From: Arachis hypogaea
Lineage: Eukaryota > Streptophyta > Magnoliopsida > Fabales > Fabaceae
Assembly (NCBI RefSeq): GCF_003086295.3
Contig: NC_092048.1
Coordinates: forward strand, 91,864,626-91,928,625
Reading direction: 5' to 3'
Length of the DNA stretch: 64,000 nt
Both the position numbers and the translations under genes were made by a program. The notes below the pieces were generated by a model. It was not told the origin of the DNA. It did not search any database and was given only the letters and a program-made list of their open reading frames with translations. Positions 10,256 through 22,058 of this stretch are shown one piece after another. Numbering within the stretch: the first letter of the stretch is position 1; the number at the start of each line of letters is the position of its first letter.

Positions 10256-13200
10256 CTGGACGAACTCTTATTGATGTACAAAAAGGGGAAGTGACCCTGA
10301 GAGTCAATGAGGATGAGTTCAAGTTAAATGCTGTCAAAGCTATGCAGCATCCAGACACATCAAATGACTGCATGAGCGCTGATATCATTGACTCTTTGGT
10401 GGAAGAGATCAATATGACTGAAAGTCTCGAATCAGAGCTAGAGGACATCTTTAAAGATGTTCAGCCTGATCTGGAGGAATCAGAGGAAATAAAAGAACCT
10501 CTGAAAATCCCTCAGGAAGAGAAGAAACCTCCTAAACCCGAGCTCAAACCACTACCACCATCCCTGAAATATGCATTTCTGGGAGAAGGTGACACTTTTC
10601 CAGTGATCATAAGCTCTGCTTTAAATCCACAAGAAGAGAAAGCACTAATTCAAGTGCTAAGGACACACAAGACAGCTCTTGGGTGGTCCATAAGTGATCT
10701 TAAGGGCATTAGCCCAGTAAGATGCATGCACAAGATCCTATTGGAGGATGATGCTAAGCCAGTGGTTCAACCACAAAGGCGGCTAAATCCAGCCATGAAG
10801 GAGGTGGTGCAAAAAGAGGTCACTAAGTTACTAGAGGCTGGGATTATTTATCCTATTTCTTATAGCCCCTGGGTGAGTCATGTCCACGTTGTCCCCAATA
10901 AGGGAGGCATGACAGTGGTTCATAATGAAAAGAATGAACTGGTTCCTACAAGAACAGTTACAGGGTGGCGTATGTGTATTGACTACAGAAGGCTCAATAC
11001 AGCCACCAGAAATGATCATTTTCCTTTACCATTCATAGACCAGATGCTAGAGAGACTAGCAGGCCATGAATACTACTGCTTTTTGGATGGCTATTCACGC
11101 TACAACCAAATTACAGTGGATCCTCAAGACCAAGAGAAAACAGCATTCACATGTCCATCTAGAGTATTTGCTTACAGAAGAATGCCTTTTGGTCTGTGCA
11201 ATGCACCTGCAACCTTTCAGAGGTGCATGCTCTCTATCTTCTCTGATATGGTAGAGAAGTTCCTGGAAGTCTTCATGGATGACTTCTCAGTATTTGGAGA
11301 CTCATTCAGCTCCTGTCTTGATCATCTATCACTTGTCCTGAAAAGGTGCTAAGAGACTAACCTGGTCTTAAACTAGGAAAAATGTCACTTTATGGTGACT
11401 GAAGGAATTGTCCTTGGGCACAAAATTTCAAGCAAGGGAATAGAGATGGATCAAGCCAAGGTAGAGGTGATTGAAAAATTACCACCACCTGCCAATGTTA
11501 AGGCAATCAGAAGCTTTTTGGGGCATGCAGGATTCTATAGGAGGTTCATAAAGGATTTTTCAAAAATTGCAAAACCTCTAAGCAACCTGCTAGCTGCTGA
11601 CACAATATTTGTGTTTGACACAGAGTGTTTGCAAGCGTTTGAAACCCTGAAAGCTAAGCTGGTCACAATACCAGTCATCTCTGCTCCAGACTGGACATTA
11701 CCATTCGAACTAATGTGTGATGCCAGTGACCATGCCATTGGTGCAGTGTTGGGACAGAGGCATAACAAGCTTCTGCACGTCATTTACTATGCCATTCATG
11801 TTCTAAATGACACACGGAAGAATTACACAACCACAGAAAAAGAGCTGCTAGCAGTGGTTTATGCCATTGACAAGTTTAGATCCTATTTAGTAGGATCAAA
11901 AGTAATTGTGTACACTGACCATGCTGCTCTTAAATATTTACTCATAAAGTAGGATTCAAAACCCAGGCTCATAAGATGGGTGTTGCTTCTGCAAGAGTTT
12001 GATATAGAAATAAGAGACAGAAAAGGGACAAAGAACCAGGTAGCTGATCACCTGTCCCGGATAGAACCAGTAGTTGGGGCGTCCCTCCCTTCTACTGAGA
12101 TCTCTGAGACCTTTCCAGATGAGCAACTCTTTGCCATTCAGGAAGCACCATAGTTTGCAGATATTGCAAATTATAAAGTTGTGAGGTTCATACCCCAGGA
12201 GTACAGCAGGGTGCAAAAGAAAAAACTAATTTCTGATGCAAAGTACTACTTGTGGGATGAACCATATCTCTTTAAGAGATGTGCAGACGGAATGATCCGT
12301 AGATGCATCCCTAGAGAAGAGGCACAGAAGATCCTGTGGCATTGCCATGGATCACAGTATGGAGGACATTTCGGAAGTGAGCGCACAGCCACTAAAGTTC
12401 TCCAATGTGGCTTCTACTGGCCTACTCTCTATAGAGATGTCCGAGAGTTTGTGCGTAACTGTGACAGTTGCCAAAGAGCTGGCAACTTACCTCATGGTTA
12501 CGCCATGCCTCAACAAGGGCTCTTAGAGATTGAGTTGTTTGATGTATGGGGTATTGACTTCATGGGTCCTTTCCCACCATCATACTCAAACACTTACATT
12601 CTAGTGGCAGTAGACTACGTATCTAAATGGGTGGAGTTAATTGCCACACCCACTAATAATACCAAGACTGTGATGAAGTTCCTTCAAAAACATATTTTCA
12701 GCAGATTTGGTGTTCCCAGAGTACTAATTAGTGATGGGGGCACCCATTTCTGCAATAAACAGCTTTACTCTGCTATGGTCCGATATGGAATTAGTCACAA
12801 AGTAGCAACTCCGTAGCATCCACGGACAAATGGGCAGGCTGAAGTCTCTAATAGAGAGCAATAAAGAATCCTGGAACGGACTATAATTATCCGTAGAAAG
12901 GATTGGGCAAAGAGCTTGGATGATGCTCTGTGAGCATACAGAACAGCATTCAAGACTCCTATAGGAACCTCTCCATACCAGCTTGTGTATGGCAAGGCCT
13001 GTCATCTGCCCGTGGAACTGGAACATAAAGCCTACTGGGCAACTAGATTCCTAAACCTGGATGCTAAGTTAGCTGGTGAGAAAAGATTGCTCCAGCTAAA
13101 TGAGCTAGAGGAGTTCAGACTCAATGCTTTTGAAAATGCAAAAATTTATAAGGAAAAAGAAAAAAAGTGGCATGACAAGAAACTGTCATCTAGAGTCTTT

Positions 13201-13428
13201 GAACCAAGACAGAAGGTTCTGCTATTTAACTCTAGGCTCAGACTATTTTCCGGGAAATTGAAATCCCGGTGGAGGGGACCATATGTGATTACAAGTGTAT
13301 CACCATATGGATATGTTGAGCTTCAGGATATTGACTCTGACAAAAAGTTCATTGTTAATGGACAGAGAATCAAACATTATCTTGAAAGCAATTTTGAGCA
13401 AGAATGCTCAAAACTGAGACTAGAATAA
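10256..13428 (+). pseudogene. Element B RT, RNase H and integrase
   Basis: Same domain order as in A: linker, RT (FMDD near 11275), RNase H ([12 protein letters not shown] near 11715), integrase HHCC finger (about 12340-12470), D,D,E triad and C-terminal domain, ending with TAA at 13426. Premature stops: 11350 (TAA), 11374 (TAG), 11950 (TAG), 12151 (TAG), 12814 (TAG), 12862 (TAA) and 12931 (TGA). Compared with A, 11350 and 11950 are C to T changes of Gln codons and 12814 is a transversion of a Tyr codon. Four stops are shared with A. RT also differs from A at several otherwise conserved positions. Confidence 0.95.
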
Positions 13429-13470
13429 AGCTCAGTCAAGGTCCAGCTAAAGACAATAAAGAAGCGGTTA

Positions 13471-13486
13471 TTGGGAGGCAACCCAA
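13471..13486 (+). other. Intact post-pol hairpin TTGGGAGGCAACCCAA
   Basis: A five-pair stem (TTGGG/CCCAA) with an AGGCAA loop lies 43 bases after the pol stop. Versions at the same place in A (3766) and D (59771) argue for a conserved RNA element in this lineage. Confidence 0.65.
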
Positions 13487-13634
13487 TGTTCTTTAATCAT
13501 ATATATTTATTTTCCATTGTTATTTTATATTTTTCTTTAGCTTGGTGATCATGTGGAGTCACAAAAATAAATGAAAAAGCAAAAACAGAATGAAAAACAG
13601 CATTAAAAATAACACACCCTGGAGGAGGAGCTTA

Positions 13635-13745
13635 CTGGCGTTCAAACGCCAGTAAGGGCAGCAGAATGGGCGTTAAACGCCCAGTCTGGCACCATTTTGG
13701 GCGTTTAACGCCAGAAATGGGCACCAGACTGGCGTTAAACGCCAG
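13635..13745 (+). repeat. Palindrome cluster after pol, element B
   Basis: Four CTGGCGTT/AACGCCAG units, against six in A. The difference is a clean loss between two units, as expected from slippage or recombination between repeats. Confidence 0.9.
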
Positions 13746-14124
13746 GATTGGCAGCAAAGGGCGTTTTGCAAGCCTAATTGGTGCAGGGATGAGAAATCCT
13801 TGACACCTCAGGATCTGTTGACCCCACAGGATCCCCACCAATCTCAACTCACTCTCTCTCTTCTTCACACCTTTTCATAATACTCTTCCCCAAATACCCT
13901 TCACCAATCCATATCCATCCATCATAAACCCCACCTACCTCACCATTCAAATTTAAACCAATTTCCCTCCCAAACTTCTCCCCCTTGGCCGAAACACTAA
14001 CCCCCCTCCATCTCCTCTATTTTTTCTTCCTCTATCCTCTTCCTTCTTCTTTTGCTCGAGGACGAGCAAACCTTCTAAGTTTGGTGTGGTAAAAGTGTTG
14101 CTTTTTATTTTTCTATAACCATTT

Positions 14125-14452
14125 ATGGCACCTAAGGCCGGAGAAACCTCTAGAAAGAGGAAAGGGAAGGCAAAAGCTTCCACCTCCGAGTCATGGGAGA
14201 TGGAGAGATTCATCTCAAGGGATGCATTTTCCTCCACAAAATTATTGGGAGCAAATTAACACCTCTCTAGGAGAATTAAGTTCCAATATGGGATAACTAA
14301 GGGTGAAACACCAAGAGCATTTTATCCTCCTCCATGAAATTAGAGAAGATCAAAGAATCATGAGAGAGGAGCAACAAAGGCAAGGAAGAGACATTGAGGA
14401 GCTCAAGCACTCCATAAGATCTTCAAGAGGAAGAACTAGCCGCCATCACTAA
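14125..14452 (+). pseudogene. Env-like remnant, element B, middle deleted
   Basis: The N-terminal piece opens at 14125 with MAPKAGETSRKRKGK and stops at 14257. The C-terminal piece with EIREDQRIMREE follows in a different frame to 14452. It has the same internal deletion as A. Confidence 0.6.
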
Positions 14453-15573
14453 GGTGGACCCGTTCTTTAATTTCCTTGTTCTTTATTTTCTGTTTTCAAA
14501 TTTTTATGCTTTATGTTTATCTATGTTTGTGTCTTTATTACATGATCATTAGTGTCTTAGTGTCTATGCCTTAAAGCTATGAATGTCCTATGAATCCATC
14601 ATCTTTCTTAAATAAAAAGTGTTTTAATTGCAGAAAGAAAAAGAAGTACATGAATTTCGAATTTTAAAACAGATTAATTATTTTGATGTGGTGGCAGTAT
14701 TATTTGTTTTCTGAATGAATGCTTGAACAGTGCATATTTTTTGAATTTGTTGTTCATGAATGTTAAAATTGTTGGCTCTTGAAAGAATAATGGAAAAGGA
14801 GAAATGTTTTTGATAATCTAAAAAATCATAAAAATGATTCTTGAAGCAAGAAAAAGCAGTGAATAGCTTGCAGAAAAAAAATGGCAAAAAAAAAAGAAGA
14901 AAAAAAAAAGAAAAAGAAAAAAAAAGAAAAAGCAACCAGAAAAAGCCAATAGCCCTTTAAACCAAAAGGCAAGGGTAAAATAAAAAAGGATCCAAGGCTT
15001 TGAGCATCAGTGGATAGGAGGGCCCACAGGAATAAAATCCTAGCCTAAGCGGCTAAACCAAGCTGTCCCTAACCATGTGCTTGTGGCGTGAAGGTGTCAA
15101 GTGAAAACTTGAGACTGAGCGGTTAAAGTCGTGGTCCAAAAGTAAAAAGAGTGTGCTTAAGAGCTCTGGACACCTCTAATTGGGGACTCTAACAAAGCTG
15201 AGTCACAATCTGAAAAGGTTCACCCAGTTATGTGTCTGTGGCATTTATGTATCCGGTGGTAATACCGGAAAACAAAATGCTTAGGGTCACGGCCAAGACT
15301 CAAAAAGCAGCTGTGTTCAAGAATCAACATACTGAACTAGGAGAATCAATAACACTATCTGAATTCTGAGTTCCTATAGATGCCAATCATTCTGAACTTC
15401 AAAGGATAAAGTGAGATGCCAAAACTGTTCAGAAGCAAAAAGCTAAAAGCCCCGCTCATCTAATTAATACTGATCTTCATAGATGTTTTTGGAATTCATT
15501 GTATATTCTCTTCTTTTTATCCTATTTGACTTTTAGTTGCTTGGGGACAAGCAACAATTTAAGTTTGGTGTTG
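14453..15573 (+). other. Element B 3' non-coding region
   Basis: Parallel to 4813-5917, with a slightly longer A/G-rich run at 14872-14935. It ends GCTTGGGGACAAGCAAC...AAGTTTGGTGTTG immediately before the 3' LTR. Confidence 0.7.
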
Positions 15574-17087
15574 TGATGAGCGGATAATTTATACGCTTTT
15601 TGGCATTGTTTTTAGTATGTTTTTAGTATATTTTAGTTAGTTTTTATTATGTTTTTATTAGTTTTTATTCAAAAATCATATTTCTAGACTTTACTATGAG
15701 TTTGTGTATTTTTCTGTGATTTCAGGTATTTTCTGGCTGAAATTGAGGGACCTGAGCAAAAATTTGATTCAGAGGCTGAAAAAGGGCTGCAGATGTTGTT
15801 GGATTCTGACCTCCCTGCATTCGAAGTAGATTTTCTGGAGCTACAGATACTCAATTTGCGCGCTCTCAATTGCGTTGGAAAGTAGACATCCTGGGCTTTC
15901 CAGCAATATATAATAGTCTATACTTTTTCTGAGATTTGATGGCCCAAACTGGCGTTCCAAGTCAGCATAGAAATTCTGGCTTCAAAACGCCAGAACTGGC
16001 ATAAAAGCTGGCGTTTAACTCCAAGAAAAGTCTCTACACATGAAAGCTTCAATGCTCATCCCAAGCACACACCAAGTGGGCCCCGAGAGTGGATTTTTAC
16101 ACTAAACACCCGAGCTTACTCATTTTCTATAACCCTAGGTCACTAGTTGATTATAAAAACCACTTTTAGTGATTCATTTTGTACTTCATGACATTCTACA
16201 CGTTTCATATTGTATTTTCTACGGCATGAGTATCTAAACCCCATTGTTGGGGGTGAGGAGCTCTGCTGTTCTTCATGAATTAATGCAATTACTACTGTTT
16301 TCCATTCTATCATGCTTGCTTCTATTCTAAGATATTCATTCGCACTTCAACCTGATGAATGTGATGATCCATGACAATCATCATCATTCTCACCTATGAA
16401 CGCGTGCCTGACAACCACCTCTGTTCTACATGCAATCAAGCTTGAATGTGTATCTCTTGGGTTTCTAATCTAAGATTGGAACCTTCGTGGTATAGGCTAG
16501 AATTACTGGTGGCCATTCCTAAGATCCAGAAAGTCTAAACCTTGTCTGTGGCATTCTGAGTAGGATCTGGGAAGGGATGACCATGACGAGCTTCAAACTC
16601 GCGAGTGTTGGGCGTGTGACAGACGCAAAAGGATCAATGGATCCTATTCCAACATGATCAAGAACCAACAGCTGATTAGCCGTGCGGTGACAGCGCATTT
16701 GGAACATTTTCACTAAGAGGACGGGAAGTAGCCATTGACAACGGTGATGCCCAACATAAAGCTTGCCATGGAAGGAGCCTTATGTGCATGAAGAAGAAGA
16801 CAGTAGGAAAGCAGAGATTCAGAAGATAAAGCATCTCCAAAACCACAACATGTTCTTCATTACTGCATAACAAGTATTTATTTCATGTTCTTTTACTTTT
16901 TACCATTAAAACTAAGAATCATTACTGATATCCTGACTAAGAATTACAATATAACCATAGCTTGCTTCAAGCCGACAATCTCCGTGGGATCGACCCTTAC
17001 TCACGTAAGGTATTACTTGGACGACCCAGTGCACTTGCTAGTTAGTTGTGCGGAGTTGCAAAAGTGTGATTGTAATTTCATGCACCA
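15574..17087 (+). mobile_element. 3' LTR of element B (1514 bp)
   Basis: TGATGAGCGG to ATGCACCA, the same length as 5918-7431. The base after it is non-element sequence (ATTAG...). The left partner of the target duplication lies outside the window because A is incomplete. Confidence 0.95.
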
Positions 17088-17269
17088 ATTAGCCAAAAAG
17101 TTTTTTTACTTTTCTAAGCATTCAAATATGTATATATTGAAAGCTGATTTTGCAGGTTTTGTTTATACATATAATCAGTCTTTCGTGTCTTTAGTCAACT
17201 CAAAGCACATTGCACAAAAGTGTGCAAGGAGGAGCATAGTTACTAACCACTATATGTAGTTTTTTGGAG
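17088..17269. other. Short non-repeat flank between two insertions
   Basis: 182 bp of unassigned AT-rich sequence between the 3' LTR of element B and the solo LTR. The bases just after the solo LTR (18884 onward) are its direct continuation. Confidence 0.5.
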
Positions 17270-18888
17270 ACTACTGATAAACCTCAATTTTATGGTTTAT
17301 CTTATGCTTAATTTAGGGGATTTTATCAACTTTTCTCACATTTATTTAATGAAATAGCATGGTTTTGTAATTCTCCCTAAATTTGTGCTTGAGTGTGAAA
17401 ACATGCTTTTTAGGCCTTAAAATCACTAAATTTAATTCACTTTAATTCCATTTGATGCATTGATATATTTTTTAAGTGATTTCAGGTTTAGAAGGCAAAG
17501 ATTGGAAGTGAGGAGAAAAGCATGCAAAGTGGGAGAACTCATGAAGAAATGAAGGAACCGCAAAGCTGTCAAGCATGACCTCTTCGCACTCAATTGACCA
17601 TAACTTGAGCTACAGAGATCCAAATGAGGCGGTTCTAGTTGTGTTGGAAAGCTAACATTCAGGGCTTCAAAATGATATAAAATTTGTTATAGTTGCCTGA
17701 CGTATAGGGATGCATACATGCACTGTACCCGTACACGCTGATGGATCAGCATGATTCACTAAAGTGAAATTGTGGCCAGCGATTTGTAGCTCATTTTGGG
17801 CCCAATCCAACTCATTTCTGATGCTATTGAACCCAAGGACTATGGGGGAATAAACCAAGTAGTCATAGTAGAGTTTTCATCATGTTTTAAGTTAGAATTC
17901 TAGAGAGAGAAGCTCTTCCTTCTCTCTAGAATTTAGGGTAGTTTAGGTTTAATTTTCTCAAATCTAATTTTCAATTCTTGTCTTGATTTAGTTTTCCTTC
18001 TTAATTTCTTGTATTACATCTTTGCTCTTCTAGTTTTACTTGTTCATTTCCCTTATTTGTTACTTTTATGTTGATGAACCATTGTTGGATCTAATTTCCT
18101 TTTAATGTAATTTCATGTTTCTATGTTTCTTTTATGTTGATCTTGATTGTTATTGTTAAATTCTTGCTTATATTAGTCATGGATTTCTTTAATTCTTGCA
18201 TTTTGTGATGTTTACTTTTCTTGCACACTAGGTGTTTGATAAAATGCTTTCATTAGTTTTTGAGTAGTTTTCTTTACTCTTGGCTTAGGCTAAGGGAATT
18301 GAGTGACCTTGAGTCATTGGGTCTCATTGAATTGGTGATTTGAGAACCCTTGGTGATCAATTTAATACCCATTGTCACTAACCCACTACTAATCTAATTA
18401 GTAGATAGGTTGGGACTTATGGGTTGATGTGATCAAAGCCATTTGACGTACTTCAAGTCTAGGAGTAGATATTACGTACTTAAGGCTTTTGGAAGTAGAC
18501 TTAATGAGCTTGGTTCCTCATAATTATCAATATTTGGTTTGTAGACAAGGATGGTGATCTCAATTACCTATGTCTAGCCAAGAGTTCTTTTCCCTTATTT
18601 TATTAGTTCTTGTTATTTTACTTTCTTATCATTTAATTTTTTTTCAAAAATATAAAAATCAAACCCCTTTGTTCCTTCATAGCCAATAATCATTCATTTC
18701 ATTGCAATTCCTTGTGAGACGACCTGGAGTTTAAATACTTCGGTTAATTCTTATTTGGGGTTTGTTATTTGTGACAATCAAATTTTTTATTGGGAGGATT
18801 GTTTGTTGGTGTAAAACTATACTTACAATGAAGTTCTTATTTCTATAAGAGAAATTCTATACCATCAAAGAATTCGCTCATCAACTAC
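17270..18888 (+). mobile_element. Solo LTR with 5 bp target duplication ACTAC
   Basis: The LTR runs 17275-18883 (1609 bp), from TGATAAACCTCAATTTTATG to AATTCGCTCATCA. It is flanked by ACTAC on both sides (17270-17274 and 18884-18888), and no internal region remains, so it is the product of recombination between two LTRs. The minus-strand fragment at 47875-48347 plus 54083-54400 belongs to a related LTR family. Confidence 0.93.
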
Positions 18889-19399
18889 ACATATGGTCTA
18901 TTAAACAATTATTTTTATAGCTTTATAGGTTAAAAGTGACAATTAATAATTAAGAAAAAAAGTCACAGCTATATAGGGAGAATTAGCAAATGGCAATGTG
19001 TATATGGTCTTGGTTAAATGTGCAAACCAGGTGTTATATCACATCACTTAACCTATTTCATGTTTTAGGTTAACAAACATATAAACAAAGCTGCGAAAGA
19101 TTATAACAAAAGCAAAGCCATGGGTATTTGAAAATCACCGTATAGATGTGATGCAAGTATCGATGCATGTAAATGCTCATTGTTATTATAGACCAATCAA
19201 CTACAATGTAAATAAAAAAAGGAATATATGTATTATGAAGTAGTATAAACCCTTCAAATTAGATCTAGGATTGCATGAAATACACCTCCTATCATTCTAT
19301 ATATAAACGGCATTCAATCTAATGGACACAAGCACAAAACATAAACACTCCTCTCTACTTAGAAACTTCACTAAGAAATTTACAAGCTGCATTTCACAA
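18889..19399 (+). promoter_or_regulatory. Former upstream region of the F-box pseudogene
   Basis: AT-rich, no ORF. A good TATA box (TATATATAAAC at 19299-19309) lies about 95 bases before the pseudogene ATG. It is followed by a C/A-rich 5' UTR-like stretch, consistent with an old promoter. Confidence 0.45.
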
Positions 19400-19935
19400 A
19401 TGAGTGACATTTCTCCAAAAAAAATCGTTATCATATCTTGGTGATGACTTAGTGTGGAAGATCTTAACTAAGGCTGATCTTAAAACGGTTGGCAGATGCA
19501 GGACACTCAACAAGTCTTGAAATTTCAGGCTTAACACACCATACTTTGTGAAGTAGAACTAGACTGAACAAAGGGGCCAAAATATCAATGTCATTGTTGG
19601 TGTTGGGAACCCTCCAGTAGACGAAAATTCTCAATGGTTCATTCGTGCTGATGTAAATGATGGAGTGCACTTGCAGCTCAACCTCCCAATTGTGATCAAC
19701 CAACTTGGTTTTTACTCACTTATTGGCTCAGACCATGGAGTTTTTTGTATAAAATTATCTCAAGGAGGACTTAAGGCTTCTCATATGGAATTCACTCACT
19801 GGAAAGATGAAATATGTATTTGATGAGTCCAAAAAACACTACCGTCATGCTGTTTCAATTTATGCATTTGGGTATTTGTATAATTCCATGGAGTATCGAA
19901 TTGTGCATGTCTTTAAGCGCCATTACATACATAGG
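19400..19935 (+). pseudogene. F-box protein pseudogene, 3' end lost
   Basis: After ATG (19400) and a short leader, a frameshift leads into LGDDLVWKILTKADLKTVGR, an F-box helix pattern that binds Skp1 in SCF ubiquitin ligases, then NPPVDENSQWFIRADV and INQLGFYSLIGSDHGVFCIK, typical of a legume F-box family. Premature stops follow LNKS (a Trp codon turned into TGA) and TPYFVK. Frame-shifted homology continues to VSIYAFGYLYNSMEYRIVHV and KRHY near 19925, where the gene is cut off by the inverted-repeat element. The C-terminal part is absent from the window. Family name is from memory. Confidence 0.75.
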
Positions 19936-19980
19936 ACCTTGGATTACAAAATATGTGTTTTTAAGCGCCATTACATACTT

Positions 19981-20640
19981 TAAATGGTCCCATTACAAAA
20001 TATATTTTTTAAGTTTTTTAATAACTGCTAAATAGTCCATATGTAATTTTAATTACAAATTAATCTTTTATATATTATTTAATTATAAAATCTATTTTTT
20101 ATTTCATAAATTATTATTTTATCATTTATCTATCATGTTCATTAATAATCAAAAACAAAAACAATAATAAATTAGATCTTTCATTAATCGTAATAATCTT
20201 TTTGGCGATCCTAATTGATTAAAATTTTATCTTTGATTTGTTACATCCGTATACGGTTGTGAAATCGTGTTTCTTAGAAAATCAATCGATTGGATTCACA
20301 AAATAATCGATTGAATTTCAGGTTTCCCATAATTCAATCGATTGGAATTGATACACAATCGATTGATTTTTGCAAGACATGTGTGCTTTTTCTTATTCAA
20401 TCAATTGAAGTCTTCAAAGCAACGTGAGGTCTCACAATTCAATCGATTGGTTGTGTTACCCAATCGATTGACTTACGCTATTAGAATGATATATCAAAAT
20501 TTAATTGATTGGTATGATAATATAATCGACCGAAGTTTTTACGTGATTAATGGTGTTTTCAAATTCAATCGATTGGTCTGATAATACAATCGATTAAAAT
20601 GTGTCGGTTTTCTTCTGCATTCAATCGATTGGTATCCCTC
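19981..20640 (+). repeat. Left terminal inverted repeat with CAATCGATTG array
   Basis: Paired with 34630-35187 in inverse orientation. Its inner part (20276-20635) has about a dozen copies or near copies of the palindrome CAATCGATTG, roughly 30 bp apart. Confidence 0.85.
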
Positions 20641-20803
20641 CTTTTTTAAATATAACTCCATTTCTGCATAACCTCTCTTCTCTCTCTAAATTTAGAAAAT
20701 TTCTCTCTTTATCTTCTCCAATCTCATCAACACCCACTCCAAACTACATATATATTAATCCTTATCCAAATCTCTACAAAACCCACCAAACTAATATCCC
20801 AAA

Positions 20804-22058
20804 ATAGCCAGAACTAAAAACGCAAAGAGAGCTAGAGTTGAAGGTGAAAGTTCTGCATCCACCAGACTAGTTTCTTCATCCCATTACATGGCAAGGTGGA
20901 TGTTGTCTCCAAAGGCATTGAACAACCATGTGGAGAAGTTCAAGTCAAGGGCGATTGTTCTTCCCAGGTATATAACAGCCAATTTCATTCATGGTAGACA
21001 TTATAATTTGTTCTGGAATGCTTTGTAAACACAACACTTGACTTATTTTGTACAAACTAAGGATGAATATTATCCTCACTTGGTTAGGGCTGTTTATAGT
21101 ACTTTAAATTATGTTGTTCCTGAAAGTGATGAAGAGAATGAGGAAGTAATAATGTCGCTGATTGAGTTTGATTTAGGGTCACGACATTATAGAGTTACTT
21201 TGGAACAATTAGCTGAACAATGGAATTTAGTTTATCACAGGGAAAATTTTACTGGAGGTATTCCGACAGATGAGGAATGGGGTGAATATGAAAGATTGAT
21301 TAGTTTGCAGAGTCCGCAGTATGAGGATCCACACATGGATGCTAGAGGTAATATAAGTTGTAGTGGTTTGGGTAATAAGCATCGTATATTGATGTATTTG
21401 TTTTTATACGTGTTGATTCCAAGAAAACATAATCATGGAATCTTGTTTAACGAAGATATTCTAGTGCTTTGGGCTATGATGACCGGAAAGGAGATAAAAT
21501 GGCCTTATTTTATGGTTCATCATATGTTTGAAATAAAGAGAGAAAAATCAAGTGTTGGTTTATATGCTTGCCAATGGACCAAGATTTTCAAATGGCTTGG
21601 AATTGACTTGAGTGAAGAGAAAAGTATCGTCTTGAGTAATGTAGCCAAGATTGATGACAGCACTCTAAGACAGATGGGAAGAGATCCGACTGCCCAAGAA
21701 CCTTAGGTACAAGGACAAGCACAAGACCCTGAGGTGCAAGCACAATCCCAAGAATCCCCACCACCACCGCCTCCTTTGCCAACAATGCGAGATTTGATGG
21801 ATGAATTGCGAAGCATAAAATTATACATTGAGGGATAATTTGCTGAGATAAGACAGCGTCAAGACAGACAAATTTTGGTAATGAAATAGATAGATATGAC
21901 TTTTAAGTTTAAACCAAAGGGTAATAATAAGGTGAGCAGCTAAAATAAATCTCTAATATTTATACTCCATTTTGTGGTACTAATTTGTAATAATTAAATT
22001 GCAGCTTGAGGATCATGATATTCGCATGATAACCGCTGTGCATTTATTCAAGAGTTAG
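20804..22058 (+). pseudogene. TIR-element gene, copy 1 (Athila env-like / 'putative plant transposon protein' relative)
   Basis: The reading frame begins with ATA at 20804 where copy 2 has ATG, so the start is lost. The protein has a basic N-terminus (KNAKRARVEG), then a core with YPHLVRAVYSTL, SLIEFDLGSRHYRVTLEQLA and EEWGEYERL, resembling the domain found in Athila ORFs, and a Pro/Gln-rich tail. Stops: TAA at about 21026, TAG at 21704 (CAG in copy 2), and TAG shortly before the splice donor. A GT-AG intron (21932-22004, GTGAGC...TTGCAG) precedes a final exon ending LFKS and TAG (22056). An intron makes a nuclear gene, not a bare retroelement ORF, plausible. Confidence 0.65.

Noticed and set aside
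20276..20640. Regularly spaced CAATCGATTG units as a CRISPR array
   Set aside because: Plant nuclear DNA, 10 bp imperfect palindromes, spacers themselves conserved between arms; they are transposon subterminal repeats.
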